64,000 nt of DNA from Anaerocolumna sedimenticola (GCF_009931695.1 NZ_CP048000.1:3799501-3863500), one strand, 5' to 3'; numbered from the stretch's first letter, positions 1-9,401 are shown. Program-made: numbers and translations. The notes: generated by a model not told the origin, from the sequence alone.

Positions 1-9
1 ACATCCGAC

Positions 10-35
10 TATAGGAACGTGTTTTTGTTCCTATA
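10..35. other. Inverted repeat before first gene
   Basis: A perfect 9-bp inverted repeat (TATAGGAAC / GTTCCTATA, 8-nt loop) lies about 30 bases before the first start codon. Its right arm overlaps a TATAAT-like hexamer at 32-37. No T-run follows. It may be an operator or the tail of an upstream terminator; the window edge prevents deciding. Confidence 0.4.
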
Positions 36-66
36 ATATGTAGGAACTGGCAAGGAGGAAGTTTAT

Positions 67-1452
67 TTGAGTTCGGGTAAAAAAATCGCTAGATATCGTA
101 AACGTAAAAGTATTAATATTGGCTTTTTAGTATTCCTAATTATATTTGTATACGTTTTAATTACTGTTTATATATATTTAACAAAAGACCACTTAACTAT
201 TTACGAAGTAAAAGAAGGGTCAACATCCGATGATAGTTTATTTACAGGTATTATTCTACGAGATGAAGAAGTTCTTACCACCAATACGGCAGGATATATT
301 AATTATTATCATGGAGATGGCGACAGGGTTTCTAAAAATTCAACTATTTATTCGGTGGATGAAAATAAAAATTCTTATGACTTAATCGGCAATACTGAAA
401 ATGCAGTAAATTTATCTCCGGAAGATACCATGAAATTTAAGAATGAGATAACCAGTTTTCAAAAAATTTATCAAGACAGTAATTATAAGTCTGTTTATAA
501 CTTTAAATATAATATGGAAAATTCCGTATTAGAAATCGTTAATAACAGTAAACTAGCTAAGCTTCAGAGTGTATTGAAAGATAATGGGACAAGCAGTACT
601 TTTAAAGTAGTAAAATCGAAAACCAGTGGAATAATTACATATAGTGTAGATGGTATGGAGGATCTTACTAAAGATTCCGTAACCGCAGAAAATTTTAAAT
701 CGGATTCCTACAAAAAGACCCAGCTTCGTACAATGGACCTAATAGAAAAGGGCAGACCGGTATATAAAATTGTAAAAAGCGATAAATGGAGTATTGTTAT
801 ATTGCTGGATAAAGATCAATACAAGAAATTAAGTGATATGGAATCCGTTCGTATTATTTTTTCAGATGACGGTCTTTCAACTATTGTACCTATAAGTGTT
901 TACCAAAAAGGTACTGATTATTTTGCAAAACTGGATTTGGATAAATTTATGATTCGTTATATTAATCAAAGATTTATCAATGTTGAAATTAAAGTGAATT
1001 CTGCGGAAGGTCTTAAAATACCAGTTTCTTCAATTGTTGAAAAAGATTTTTATCAAATTCCATTGGATTATTTTACAGTTGGCGGTGACAGTGGAAGTAA
1101 CGGTTTAATAAAAGAAACCTATAAAGATAATGGTGATGTGGATTATGTATTTTTTCCGGCAGATATTTATTACCGCGATGAAAAGTATGGTTATATTGAT
1201 GCAAGATTATTTGAATCCGGTGATAGAATTCATAATGAAAAAACAGATGAGCAATTTAATATAAGCCAAAAACAAACTTTAGAGGGCGTATTTAATGTAA
1301 ATAAAGGATATGCAGTTTTCAGGCGTATCGAAGTCTTATATGAAAATGAAGAATATTGTATTATAAAAGAAGGCACCGAATACGGCTTGTCCGTTTATGA
1401 TCATATAGCACTGGATGGTAAAACAGCTGTTGAACAAAAAATTATTTATTAA
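67..1452 (+). CDS. HlyD-like membrane-anchored protein
   Basis: A 461-residue protein with a basic N-terminus (many K and R in the first 16 residues), one transmembrane helix at about residues 17-39, and a long extracytoplasmic part. The segment after the helix resembles the biotinyl-lipoyl-like entry of HlyD/membrane-fusion proteins (residues about 50-100, with GYINYYHGDGDRVSKN). The start is TTG at 67, chosen because AAGGAGG sits 8 bases upstream at 52-58. It precedes the ylmE-sepF cluster, a position where clostridia often keep such an HlyD-like protein. No transporter partner is adjacent, so the role is unknown; a link to envelope or division functions is inference from context only. Confidence 0.75.
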   Translation: MSSGKKIARYRKRKSINIGFLVFLIIFVYVLITVYIYLTKDHLTIYEVKEGSTSDDSLFTGIILRDEEVLTTNTAGYINYYHGDGDRVSKNSTIYSVDENKNSYDLIGNTENAVNLSPEDTMKFKNEITSFQKIYQDSNYKSVYNFKYNMENSVLEIVNNSKLAKLQSVLKDNGTSSTFKVVKSKTSGIITYSVDGMEDLTKDSVTAENFKSDSYKKTQLRTMDLIEKGRPVYKIVKSDKWSIVILLDKDQYKKLSDMESVRIIFSDDGLSTIVPISVYQKGTDYFAKLDLDKFMIRYINQRFINVEIKVNSAEGLKIPVSSIVEKDFYQIPLDYFTVGGDSGSNGLIKETYKDNGDVDYVFFPADIYYRDEKYGYIDARLFESGDRIHNEKTDEQFNISQKQTLEGVFNVNKGYAVFRRIEVLYENEEYCIIKEGTEYGLSVYDHIALDGKTAVEQKIIY

Positions 1453-1533
1453 TGGATACGTTATAGCTATATGATGTATTGAAATTAATTATTTTCCCAA
1501 CTTAATGAATAATAAATGAAAGGGGATATCACT

Positions 1534-2226
1534 TTGATAAAAGAGAATCTTTTTAGCGTAGAGCAGAATATACTGGCAGCATGTAAAAGAGCTGGACGTA
1601 AAAGAGAAGAGGTAACTTTAATAGCCGTAAGTAAAACAAAACCGGTTTCTATGATTCAAGAAGTACTAGAGGAAGGAATACTGGATTTTGGTGAAAATAA
1701 GGTACAGGAATTGACTGCCAAATTTGAAGTATTGCCAAATAATTTGAGATGGCATTTAATTGGACATTTGCAGACAAATAAGGTAAAATACATTGTAGAT
1801 AAAGCGGTTTTTATTCATTCTGTTGATTCTTATAAACTCGCGGAACAGATTAATAAAGAAGCAGCCAAAAAAGGAATCATCAGCAATATTTTAATTGAAG
1901 TTAATATTGCCAGAGAAGAAACAAAATACGGGGTATTTGCTGAGGAAACTTATCCCTTAATTCAGGAAATAGCTAAGTTAAATAACATTCGTGTGAGAGG
2001 ACTTATGACAATTGCACCTTTCGTAGATAATCCTGAGAAAAATAGGGAGCATTTTAGAAATTTGCGACAATTAAATATTGACATCAAAATGAAAAACATT
2101 GATAATGTTAGTATGGATGTACTTTCAATGGGGATGACAGGCGATTATGAAATTGCCATTGAAGAGGGTGCGACAATGATACGAGTTGGGACAGGTATTT
2201 TCGGAGAGCGTGATTATTCGATATAA
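1534..2226 (+). CDS. ylmE: YggS/YlmE family PLP-binding protein
   Basis: A 230-residue member of the YggS/PROSC family, which binds pyridoxal phosphate and helps control vitamin B6 and amino-acid homeostasis; no catalytic reaction is established for the family. The PLP lysine is K34 in the AVSKTKP motif. Other family marks are DFGENKVQE, WHLIGHLQTNK and the C-terminal SMGMTGDYEIAIEEG / RVGTGIFG motifs. I chose TTG 1534 rather than ATG 1516 because AGGGG lies at 1521-1525, about 8 bases before the TTG, and overlaps the beginning of the longer frame. It lies directly upstream of sepF, the usual Firmicute order. Confidence 0.9.
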   Translation: MIKENLFSVEQNILAACKRAGRKREEVTLIAVSKTKPVSMIQEVLEEGILDFGENKVQELTAKFEVLPNNLRWHLIGHLQTNKVKYIVDKAVFIHSVDSYKLAEQINKEAAKKGIISNILIEVNIAREETKYGVFAEETYPLIQEIAKLNNIRVRGLMTIAPFVDNPEKNREHFRNLRQLNIDIKMKNIDNVSMDVLSMGMTGDYEIAIEEGATMIRVGTGIFGERDYSI

Positions 2227-2289
2227 CTAATGCAGTAAATTAAAAAATAATTCGTTATGTAGAATTATGTTGGATAGGAGATTTGGCAT

Positions 2290-2855
2290 ATGGCAAATAT
2301 ATTTAAGAACATATTAGATTCACTAAAATTGACAGAAGATGATGACTATGATGATTACGTCAGTGAAGAAGAAGAAAAAGAGGCAAAACGTGTTGAAAGA
2401 TTAGAACGTAAAGCTTCAAAACAGCAGGTTCGTCCAATATACGAAAAGAAGAACCGACACCTGTTATAAACACCATGACAAATGAACTTCGGAAAGATAA
2501 AGTGACAAAAATGGAGAGAACTACATCTAATAAAGTAGTTCCAATTCGTACTACACCAAAAGGTTTTGAAGTTTGCATCATGAAACCAACTACTTTTGAA
2601 GATTCACAGGATATTTGTGATATGCTTTTATCCGGCAGAGCTGCTGTTATTAATCTGGAAGGTTTTGATGTAGACCTGGCTCAGAGAATTATGGATTTTA
2701 TATCTGGTTCGGTATATGCCATGAATGGGAAGCTTCATCAAATATCAAGTTATATATTTATAATTTCACCGGATACCGTTGATATATCCGGGGATTATCT
2801 TGATTTAATCCGCAGTGATGGATTTGAAGTACCGACTCTTAATAAGGAATTTTAG
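2290..2855 (+). CDS. sepF: SepF, cell division protein (apparent frameshift)
   Basis: SepF bundles and membrane-tethers FtsZ at the division ring. The N-terminal part starts at ATG 2290 (MANIFKNILDSLKL, an amphipathic membrane-binding helix) and runs into an acidic linker. It ends at a stop at 2467-2469, while the conserved SepF domain continues in another frame from about 2448 to 2855. Adding one A to the A-run at 2444-2447 joins the halves as IYEKEEPTPVINT. The C-terminal domain shows PTTFEDSQDICDMLLSGRAAV and FISGSVYAMNGKLHQI, as expected. Because SepF is normally kept in this cluster, a sequencing error is likelier than a dead gene. Confidence 0.85.
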
Positions 2856-2860
2856 ACGAT

Positions 2861-3121
2861 ATGATTAATAGGATATATGATGCATTGTACATTTTTTTTA
2901 TTGTAATCGAGATGATTTTGTTTTTATATGTAATAACATCGTGGTTTCCAATTAACAATCGTTTTAAAAATTTAATTTGTTTTTTAATTGATCCTATCTT
3001 GGTACCGGTTCGATATTTATTAAAACACTCAATTTTTAATACACCTACGGCAGATTTATCACCGGTAATCGGTTTTGTTATAATTTTATTTTTACAGGAG
3101 TTTTTCTATATTCTTAAATAA
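2861..3121 (+). CDS. YggT family membrane protein
   Basis: A small 86-residue integral membrane protein with two hydrophobic segments (about residues 8-27 and 65-84) separated by the family motif SWFPINNRF...LIDPILVPVRYLL. YggT/YlmG proteins occur next to sepF in Firmicutes and in cyanobacteria and plastids, with roles in envelope or nucleoid organisation that are not well defined. The ATG follows the sepF stop by only 5 bases, so the two are surely cotranscribed. Confidence 0.85.
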   Translation: MINRIYDALYIFFIVIEMILFLYVITSWFPINNRFKNLICFLIDPILVPVRYLLKHSIFNTPTADLSPVIGFVIILFLQEFFYILK

Positions 3122-3183
3122 ACAAGGGACTTAATTATATTAAGAATATAAGAGATTCTATTGATGAAAAACAGGAGATAGGT

Positions 3184-3945
3184 ATGAATAGCGATAAAGA
3201 GGAACAGATTCTTCGAAAGAGGATTTTGGATTTAGCGAGAGCAGCTGAAAATAAAGATATATGTACATATACTGACTTTCTGAACCTTAATGAAGCCAGT
3301 ATATTCTTTCGTATAATAAAGGATATACCGAATGTGAATTATGACCTATTTGGCGGCTATAATGGTGCTGAAAGGAAAGTATTATGCTTTTACGGAGATA
3401 ATTCTGTAAAAGCTTTTTCAGATTACATCACCTGCATTCAAATTCTTCCTTTAAACAAAAAATTTAGTGACGACTTAAATCATCGAGATTTTTTAGGTTC
3501 GCTTATGAACCTTGGTATTGATCGTAGTAAAATTGGAGATATTCTGGTTAGAGAAAAGGAAGGATATGTATTTTGTGAGACTTCCATCAGCCAGTTCATT
3601 ATAGATAATTTGGATAAAGTAAAGCATACTAATATAAAGTGCAGCGTTATGGATAAAGATGCCCCGGATATTCAACCGAGATTTCAGGAAATACGCGGGT
3701 CTGTCTCCTCTGCCAGATTGGATTCTATCATTGCTTTAGCGTTTAATTCCTCCAGAACCAGTATATTGGGATTGATTTCGGGAGGAAGAGTATTTGTTGA
3801 TGGTAAATTAATAGAATCCAACAGTTATATGTTAAAAGAAGAGGAAACGGTATCCGTACGTGGGCTGGGTAAATTTATTTATAAAGGGATGCAGAATCAG
3901 TCCAAAAAAGGAAGATATTTTGTGGTGGTATTAAAATATATCTAA
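3184..3945 (+). CDS. ylmH: YlmH family S4-domain RNA-binding protein
   Basis: A 253-residue YlmH-type protein. The C-terminal S4 RNA-binding domain spans roughly residues 176-240 (SARLDSIIALAFNSSR, then SGGRVFVDGKLIESNSY and VSVRGLGKF). YlmH homologues act on ribosomes and have been tied to rescue of obstructed large subunits; that role is family knowledge. The ATG is preceded by CAGGAGATAGGT. It sits between yggT and divIVA, the canonical order, but a 264-bp gap follows it, so divIVA probably has its own promoter. Confidence 0.9.
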   Translation: MNSDKEEQILRKRILDLARAAENKDICTYTDFLNLNEASIFFRIIKDIPNVNYDLFGGYNGAERKVLCFYGDNSVKAFSDYITCIQILPLNKKFSDDLNHRDFLGSLMNLGIDRSKIGDILVREKEGYVFCETSISQFIIDNLDKVKHTNIKCSVMDKDAPDIQPRFQEIRGSVSSARLDSIIALAFNSSRTSILGLISGGRVFVDGKLIESNSYMLKEEETVSVRGLGKFIYKGMQNQSKKGRYFVVVLKYI

Positions 3946-3980
3946 TTTTTTCTTTTAAATAGCTGCACATATTAAAATCA

Positions 3981-4101
3981 ATGAATGCTTATGCAGCAAC
4001 AAGGAATGTATGTAACAGAATCATTAAATATATAGATCTGAAATGATGAATGCTTATAGCAGAAACAATGAAAATATATAGCAGAATCATAAACGTATAT
4101 G
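3981..4101 (+). repeat. Two imperfect direct repeats before divIVA
   Basis: Two copies of a roughly 54-bp unit lie at about 3981-4034 and 4046-4101. Both begin ATGAATGCTTAT, continue with a GCAG(C/A)AACAA block, and contain AACAGAATCAT or AGCAGAATCAT followed by an AT-rich end. They fill the 264-bp gap between ylmH and divIVA. No open frame or terminator explains them. They could be degenerate regulatory repeats or old duplicated DNA. Confidence 0.5.
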
Positions 4102-4209
4102 GCTAAAATCAAAGAATCATTTTTGCTTAAAAGTGGGAAACAATATTTTTAAAAGAAATAGCAGATATTTACAAAAGAACTTATTTTAATACATTTTGGA
4201 GGAGAAGAA

Positions 4210-4827
4210 ATGATTACACCAATTGAATTGCAAAGTAAAACATTTAAAAACGGCATTGGTTACGATAAAAAAGATGTAGATAATTTCTTAAATGAATTAC
4301 AGTCAGGTTATGAAACGCTTTATAAAGAAAAGATGGAATTAGGCGATAAAGTTAATACCTTAAATGAGGGATTAAATTATTATAAAACAATTGAAAAAAC
4401 ACTACAAAAAGCCCTTGTACTTGCGGAACAGACTGCTGAGGATACGAAAGAAACGGCTAGAAAACAGGCAAAGGCTATCATAGAGGAAGCAAAAGGCAAA
4501 GCACAATTAATTCTTTCTGATGCTTCTAACGAATTTAATAAAATTCAACAGCAAACGATACAATTAATCAGACAATATGAAGCATATAAAGCACAGTTTA
4601 AACATCTTGCCGCTTCTCAATGCGAACTTTTGGAAAGTGAAAGTTTTCAAATACATATTGCTAATTTAAATACTTTTATTGAGAGAGAAGATTCAAATAA
4701 AGCTGAAAATGTTCCTGAGGATAAAACTTTAGGCCTTAGTAAAGATAATAAATTAGAACAAACGAAACCGGAAACTGAAGATGAAGATTTTGAATTTTAT
4801 AATCTAAATGAGGATGAACAGGAGTAA
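4210..4827 (+). CDS. divIVA: DivIVA domain protein
   Basis: A 205-residue coiled-coil protein of the DivIVA family, which recognises negatively curved membrane at poles and septa and recruits division or wall-synthesis partners. The N-terminal membrane-binding segment carries the hallmark ITPIELQSKTFKNGIGYDKK (residues 2-21) followed by DVDNFLNEL. Long coiled coils follow (about 27-150), and the C-terminus is acidic (ending NEDEQE). ATTTTGGAGGAGAAG precedes the ATG. Its place after ylmH matches the Firmicute division cluster. Confidence 0.93.
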   Translation: MITPIELQSKTFKNGIGYDKKDVDNFLNELQSGYETLYKEKMELGDKVNTLNEGLNYYKTIEKTLQKALVLAEQTAEDTKETARKQAKAIIEEAKGKAQLILSDASNEFNKIQQQTIQLIRQYEAYKAQFKHLAASQCELLESESFQIHIANLNTFIEREDSNKAENVPEDKTLGLSKDNKLEQTKPETEDEDFEFYNLNEDEQE

Positions 4828-4832
4828 CTTAA

Positions 4833-5921
4833 ATGAGTACAAATATTACGGTAAAATATAATGAATCGCCGGTCTATGATATTGTTCTGGAACAGGATTA
4901 TAATACAATTTATCGTGAACTTAATAAATTGAATACGAAAAACAAAAAGATATGTATTGTAACAGATTCAAATTTAAGTAAATTATATTTAAATGAAGTT
5001 ATGGAAATTGTAAAAGACTATGCCAGGGAGGTAGAAACATTTACTTTTCCAGCCGGTGAAGAAAGTAAGAATCTGGATACTGTATATCTGCTTTACGAGC
5101 GGCTTATTCGATCCGGTTTCGACCGTAAAGATCTGTTAATTGCTCTGGGTGGTGGAGTTGTAGGTGATTTGACCGGTTATGGGGCCGCAACTTATTTAAG
5201 AGGAATAAACTTTATCCAGATGCCTACTTCCTTGCTTGCAATGGTTGACAGCAGTATCGGAGGAAAAACCGGTGTGGATTTTCTAAAGTTTAAAAATATG
5301 GTTGGTGCTTTTCATCAGCCTAAATCCGTATATATGAACCTGAAAACACTATTATCCCTTAATGACGAACAATATTTTTCCGGATTTGGCGAGATAATCA
5401 AACATGGTCTGATTAAGGATGCGGATTATTATCAATGGTTAAAAGATAATAGTAAGGCAATAGAAAGACGGGATTTGGCTGTTTTAAATGAAGTGATTTA
5501 TAGAAGCTGTCAGATTAAACGGGAAGTGGTTGAAAAAGATCCAAAGGAATTAGGAGAAAGAGCTTTATTAAACTATGGTCATACCATAGGACATGCTGTT
5601 GAAAAACATATGGAGTTTAAATTATTGCATGGGGAATGTGTCGCAATTGGTATGGTTGCTGCCAGTTATTTATCATATAAAAGAAATAATATTACTCAGA
5701 ACCAATTACAGGATATTGTAGAAGTTATCAAAAGCTTTCGACTTCCGGTATCCGTATCCGGTATTGCCGCTGAGGATGTTTTAAAAGCAACGTTAAACGA
5801 TAAGAAAATGGAGTCAGGTAGAATTAAGTTTATATTATTGTCAGAAGTTGGCAATGCCTGTATAGATACAACGGTTACTGAAACAGAAATGTTAGAAGCA
5901 ATCGATTTTATAATAAAATAA
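4833..5921 (+). CDS. aroB: 3-dehydroquinate synthase
   Basis: A 362-residue AroB that converts DAHP to 3-dehydroquinate in the shikimate pathway, using NAD and a divalent metal. Visible motifs are the nucleotide-binding ALGGGVVGDLTGYGAATY, the substrate loop MPTSLLAMVDSSIGGKTGVD, and the metal-binding LLNYGHTIGHAVE and LLHGECVAIGM segments. Length is typical. It starts 5 bases after the divIVA stop and is followed 24 bases later by lspA, so it is part of the same transcript. No other aromatic pathway gene is nearby, which makes it an isolated aroB inside a division cluster. Confidence 0.95.
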   Translation: MSTNITVKYNESPVYDIVLEQDYNTIYRELNKLNTKNKKICIVTDSNLSKLYLNEVMEIVKDYAREVETFTFPAGEESKNLDTVYLLYERLIRSGFDRKDLLIALGGGVVGDLTGYGAATYLRGINFIQMPTSLLAMVDSSIGGKTGVDFLKFKNMVGAFHQPKSVYMNLKTLLSLNDEQYFSGFGEIIKHGLIKDADYYQWLKDNSKAIERRDLAVLNEVIYRSCQIKREVVEKDPKELGERALLNYGHTIGHAVEKHMEFKLLHGECVAIGMVAASYLSYKRNNITQNQLQDIVEVIKSFRLPVSVSGIAAEDVLKATLNDKKMESGRIKFILLSEVGNACIDTTVTETEMLEAIDFIIK

Positions 5922-5945
5922 CTTAATATTATAACTGGAGGTTAT

Positions 5946-6449
5946 ATGAAAAAATTCAGACATTTGATCTATGTGGTACTTTTAATTGCCTTAGATCAAT
6001 TTACAAAATATTTAGCCGCAACAACCCTTAAAGTTAACGGACCATTCCCTATTATACCTAAAGTATTTAGTTTATATTACCACGAAAATAATGGGGCAGT
6101 TTGGGGGATTATGAGCGGTAAAATAAGCTTTTTAATTATCACTTCTATTATAATTATGACAGGTATGGTACTTTTTTATTTTAAAATACCTGCTGGAAAA
6201 CGTTATAATTTTATGCGTATCGTTTTAGTTTTTCTTTCCGCCGGAGCGATAGGTAACTTAATTGACCGAAGCATTAACAGATATGTTGTCGATTTTATAT
6301 ATTTTGAATTAATAGATTTCCCTATTTTTAATCTTGCTGACTGTTATGTAACAGGCTCCGCAGCTTTATTAATCATTTTAAGTTTGTTTTATTATAAAGA
6401 TGAGGATTTTGCTTTCTTAAACAGGAAAGAAGAACAAAAACATGAATAA
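5946..6449 (+). CDS. lspA: Lipoprotein signal peptidase II
   Basis: A 167-residue LspA, the membrane aspartyl protease that removes signal peptides from diacylglyceryl-modified prolipoproteins. Four hydrophobic helices are visible (about 7-24, 58-78, 90-104, 131-152). The conserved boxes are NNGAVWGIMSG, GNLIDRS (103-109), and the two catalytic aspartates D116 in RYVVDFI and D132 in FNLADCYV. TGGAGG precedes the ATG. The 3-prime end overlaps the next gene by 8 bases, a common lspA-rluD type coupling. Confidence 0.95.
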   Translation: MKKFRHLIYVVLLIALDQFTKYLAATTLKVNGPFPIIPKVFSLYYHENNGAVWGIMSGKISFLIITSIIIMTGMVLFYFKIPAGKRYNFMRIVLVFLSAGAIGNLIDRSINRYVVDFIYFELIDFPIFNLADCYVTGSAALLIILSLFYYKDEDFAFLNRKEEQKHE

Positions 6450-7362
6450 TGAGATTATCGATTTGACTGTAGATTCAGAAGAGCGCGGTATTAGAATTGA
6501 TAAATACATTGCAGATAATAGGGAAGAACTTACAAGGTCATACATTCAGAAATTGATTCAGGATGGAATGATATTGGTAAATAATAAAACAGTTAAAGCT
6601 AATTATAAAGTAACACCGGATGATTCAATCCTTATTCAGGTACCTCCGCCAGTTGATTTACAAATTAATGCAGAGGATATTCCTATAGATATTTTATATG
6701 AGGATAAGGATATTATCGTGGTTAATAAAGCGAAAGGTATGGTGGTTCATCCGGCAGCCGGCCATTATTCCGGCACTTTAGTTAACAGTCTTCTTTATCA
6801 TTGTAAAGAAGAATTATCGGGAATTAACGGCGTATACCGGCCAGGGATCGTTCATCGTATTGACAGAAATACTACAGGTGTGCTTGTAGTCTGCAAAAAT
6901 GATAAAGCTCACCAATTTATTGCAGAACAGCTTAAGGTCCATTCTATCACAAGGAAGTATAATGCAATCGTATATAATTCTTTTAAAACGGATAAGGGTA
7001 CAATTGAAGCACCAATCGGCAGACATCCAATTGACCGTAAAAAAATGTCCATAAACAAAAAGGGAAAACATGCAATTACAAATTTCAATGTTTTAGAAAA
7101 CTTTTCCAATCGATATGCTCATATAGAGTGTTCTCTCCAAACAGGGAGGACACATCAGATCAGAGTCCATATGTCAAGTATTGGACATCCTTTATTAGGG
7201 GACGATATTTATGGCCCCTCAAAGGATAGTTTTCATTTGGAAGGTCAGGCACTACATGCCAGAATATTAGGCTTTATACATCCGACAACTAAGGAGTATA
7301 TGGAATTTGAGGCTCCATTGCCGGACTATTTTACAGCCTTGTTAGAAAAGTTAAGAAAATAA
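6442..7362 (+). CDS. RluA/RluD family pseudouridine synthase
   Basis: A 306-residue RNA pseudouridine synthase. An N-terminal S4 RNA-binding domain (about residues 12-75, RIDKYIADNREELTRSYIQ) precedes the catalytic domain with the active-site aspartate in HRIDRNTTGVLVV. The C-terminal TGRTHQIRVHMSSIGHPLLGD motif is typical. RluD-type enzymes modify 23S rRNA helix 69; the exact target here cannot be read from sequence. The start overlaps lspA, implying translational coupling. The family and neighbourhood match Bacillus YlyB. Confidence 0.93.
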   Translation: MNNEIIDLTVDSEERGIRIDKYIADNREELTRSYIQKLIQDGMILVNNKTVKANYKVTPDDSILIQVPPPVDLQINAEDIPIDILYEDKDIIVVNKAKGMVVHPAAGHYSGTLVNSLLYHCKEELSGINGVYRPGIVHRIDRNTTGVLVVCKNDKAHQFIAEQLKVHSITRKYNAIVYNSFKTDKGTIEAPIGRHPIDRKKMSINKKGKHAITNFNVLENFSNRYAHIECSLQTGRTHQIRVHMSSIGHPLLGDDIYGPSKDSFHLEGQALHARILGFIHPTTKEYMEFEAPLPDYFTALLEKLRK

Positions 7363-7437
7363 GCAATATCATTTAATTGGTATTTACTTAAAATTTAAGT
7401 ATTTATAATAAGTTAGAAATAATTAAGGGGTACTGCT

Positions 7438-8742
7438 TTGAAGAGGAAACTGATTAATAAATTATTAGAGTGGAAAGAAGAAGCACATAAAAAACCAATT
7501 TTGCTTACCGGTGGGCGTGGTGTAGGTAAGACTTATTTTGTGTACGATTTTGCTAAATCTTTTTATGCAGACTATATATATATTAATTTTGAAAGTGACC
7601 CTTACCTTTATGATTTTATAAATAACGATCTTTCACAATTTGAAAGTGTTTTGCGGGATTATTTTCATTTGCCGGAGGCGGCAATACCTATTTTAGTTAT
7701 ATTGGATGAAATAACGGGATGTCCGGATATTAATAACATTATTAATAAATTCCTTAATACTGAAAATATGAATCAGGTAATTGCTATCACCAGCACTTTA
7801 TCCCAAGAGCTTTTATTTGATCCCATGTTTCATCAACTTGAACTTTTTCCTCTGGATTTTGAGGAATTTCTCATTGCAACCGGAAATGAGTGGTATATAG
7901 AAGTTATTACCGTACATTTTTTATCTGACACAAAGATACCGGATATTGTTCATCAGGAGCTGCTTGCTTTATTTGAACTATACCTTCAAATAGGCGGAAT
8001 GCCCATGGCTGTTAATGAGTATATCAATACCGGTTCTGCTTTTAATGTACCTGAACAGCATAGAATCATAATTAATTCTTATTTAACGGATATTTACCGG
8101 TTAAATACTGAGGGAGATTTTTTAAAGATTAGCCAGGCCTTTAGCACCATTGATAAGCAATTAATGAAAAATAATCGTAAATTTCAATATAAATTAATTC
8201 GTAAAGGTGCAACCCAGGCGTTATATGGGGATGCACTTCGATACATAATGGATACCGGATATGGAGTTTGTTGTATCAAGCTGGGAGATGATAATCTTAT
8301 CGATTTAATATCTACCGATACGATTACTACATTTGTTGAATCAAATCAATTTTATAAGAATAATCCGCACCTTAACTTTAAATTATATATGTTGGATATC
8401 GGCATTTTGTATTCTACCTTAAAAACCCAACATATAAAAATTATGGAACAGCATAAGGTTGGACTTATAGAAAATTATGTAGCTCAATGTCTGTCTGCCA
8501 AAGAATATCCATTATATTTTTGGGAATCGGATTCTCAGGCTAAAATTGATTTTATAATAAAAAAAGATAATAAGATAATCCCTATTGAAGTCAGATCAAA
8601 TGACCAGACCCGTTCCAGGAATGTAAGTATATTTCGCAGTAAATTTAAATCAGTAACGGATTCCATCAAAATTTCCACCAGAAATTTTGAATATAGTAAC
8701 CATGTAAAATATGTCCCAATCTATGCGGTTTTTTGCATTTGA
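7438..8742 (+). CDS. AAA ATPase with DUF4143-type C-terminus
   Basis: A 434-residue protein of the AAA_14/DUF4143 family. Walker A is GGRGVGKT (residues 25-32) and Walker B ILVILDEITG (about 86-95). The C-terminal part ends with YFWESDSQAKIDFII and IIPIEVRS, which recall the D...E-K core of a nuclease-like fold in this family. Function is unknown for most members. TTG 7438 is chosen because AAGGGG lies 9 bases upstream. It stands alone between the lspA-rluD operon and a terminator at 8792. Confidence 0.85.
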   Translation: MKRKLINKLLEWKEEAHKKPILLTGGRGVGKTYFVYDFAKSFYADYIYINFESDPYLYDFINNDLSQFESVLRDYFHLPEAAIPILVILDEITGCPDINNIINKFLNTENMNQVIAITSTLSQELLFDPMFHQLELFPLDFEEFLIATGNEWYIEVITVHFLSDTKIPDIVHQELLALFELYLQIGGMPMAVNEYINTGSAFNVPEQHRIIINSYLTDIYRLNTEGDFLKISQAFSTIDKQLMKNNRKFQYKLIRKGATQALYGDALRYIMDTGYGVCCIKLGDDNLIDLISTDTITTFVESNQFYKNNPHLNFKLYMLDIGILYSTLKTQHIKIMEQHKVGLIENYVAQCLSAKEYPLYFWESDSQAKIDFIIKKDNKIIPIEVRSNDQTRSRNVSIFRSKFKSVTDSIKISTRNFEYSNHVKYVPIYAVFCI

Positions 8743-8791
8743 TTTATGATAGGACCACAGTTATGATAGGATCCCCGCTTTATCATAGCGC

Positions 8792-8836
8792 AAAAGAAAC
8801 CTTATCCAATCTTAATTGGATAAGGTTTTTCTTTTA
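8792..8836 (+). terminator. Intrinsic terminator after DUF4143 ATPase
   Basis: A 13-bp perfect stem (AACCTTATCCAAT / ATTGGATAAGGTT) with a 4-nt loop is followed by TTTTCTTTT and preceded by AAAAG, so it could act in both directions. Confidence 0.9.
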
Positions 8837-8843
8837 ATTTACG

Positions 8844-8932
8844 TGAAAGCAAAGTGAGAATTAGCAAGCTGGCATGCAATAATTCCAACGCGTACGCGAA
8901 CCAAAGAAACTTGCAATGCATATTTCTTCCGG
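8844..8932 (-). repeat. Dispersed intergenic repeat, copy 1
   Basis: Read on the minus strand this segment begins CCGGAAGAAA, passes through GGTTCGCGTACGCG and GAATTATTGCA, and ends GCTTGCTAATTCTCACTTTG. The same ordered blocks occur at 28619-28694 and 34860-34955 on the plus strand. All three copies lie between genes, near terminators. No frame is open. The family is described under findings. Confidence 0.75.
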
Positions 8933-9003
8933 GTATTTGAGATGGCTCAATATGTAAAATGTGCCAATTTTTTGAATATTGAGGTAAAAGTTATTGACAA
9001 TTG

Positions 9004-9066
9004 AATTCTATTTGGGTAGAATTGAATCAATGGTTGTAATCTACTTACGTAGTTTACAACCATTGA
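9004..9066. other. Two adjacent stem-loops
   Basis: A 7-bp repeat AATTCTA / TAGAATT (9004-9023) is followed at once by a long hairpin, TCAATGGTTGTAA paired with TTACAACCATTGA (9027-9039 and 9054-9066) plus an inner CTAC/GTAG stem. There is no T-run. They lie far upstream of the BlaI-type gene and could be operators or RNA structures. Confidence 0.55.
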
Positions 9067-9401
9067 GTTTAATATGCAGCATTCGACAGTAGTAGACCAA
9101 TGATAACAAAGATATTGTAAAAATGATAGTTATTATTTGGAAAACTGTTGTATTTAATTTTTATGATAATGTTTATTAATAATAAGAAAATATTCAATAA
9201 TAATTAGTGATCATAAAATATAGCAGAACATCAGAATAGATATACATAAACTTTTGGGATAGATTTTATAATTGTATCAATGTTCTACGTTTGTAGTATA
9301 CATATTTTTTTCTTAATATTCTTAAATGAATTTTATATAGATATTTTTTATCATCAAAGCACGCAAGTGGTTTGTACATAAACGTGCAGATAGGAGAAAG
9401 T
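9067..9401. other. Gene-free AT-rich stretch before blaI-like gene
   Basis: I see no supported gene here. The sequence is strongly AT-rich and contains ATATAGCAGAACATCAGAAT, which resembles a block of the repeats upstream of divIVA. It presumably contains the promoter of the BlaI-type gene, but no hexamer pair is convincing. Confidence 0.4.

Noticed and set aside
3946..4209. CRISPR-like array upstream of divIVA
   Set aside because: Only two imperfect units without regular spacers; no cas genes anywhere in the window.
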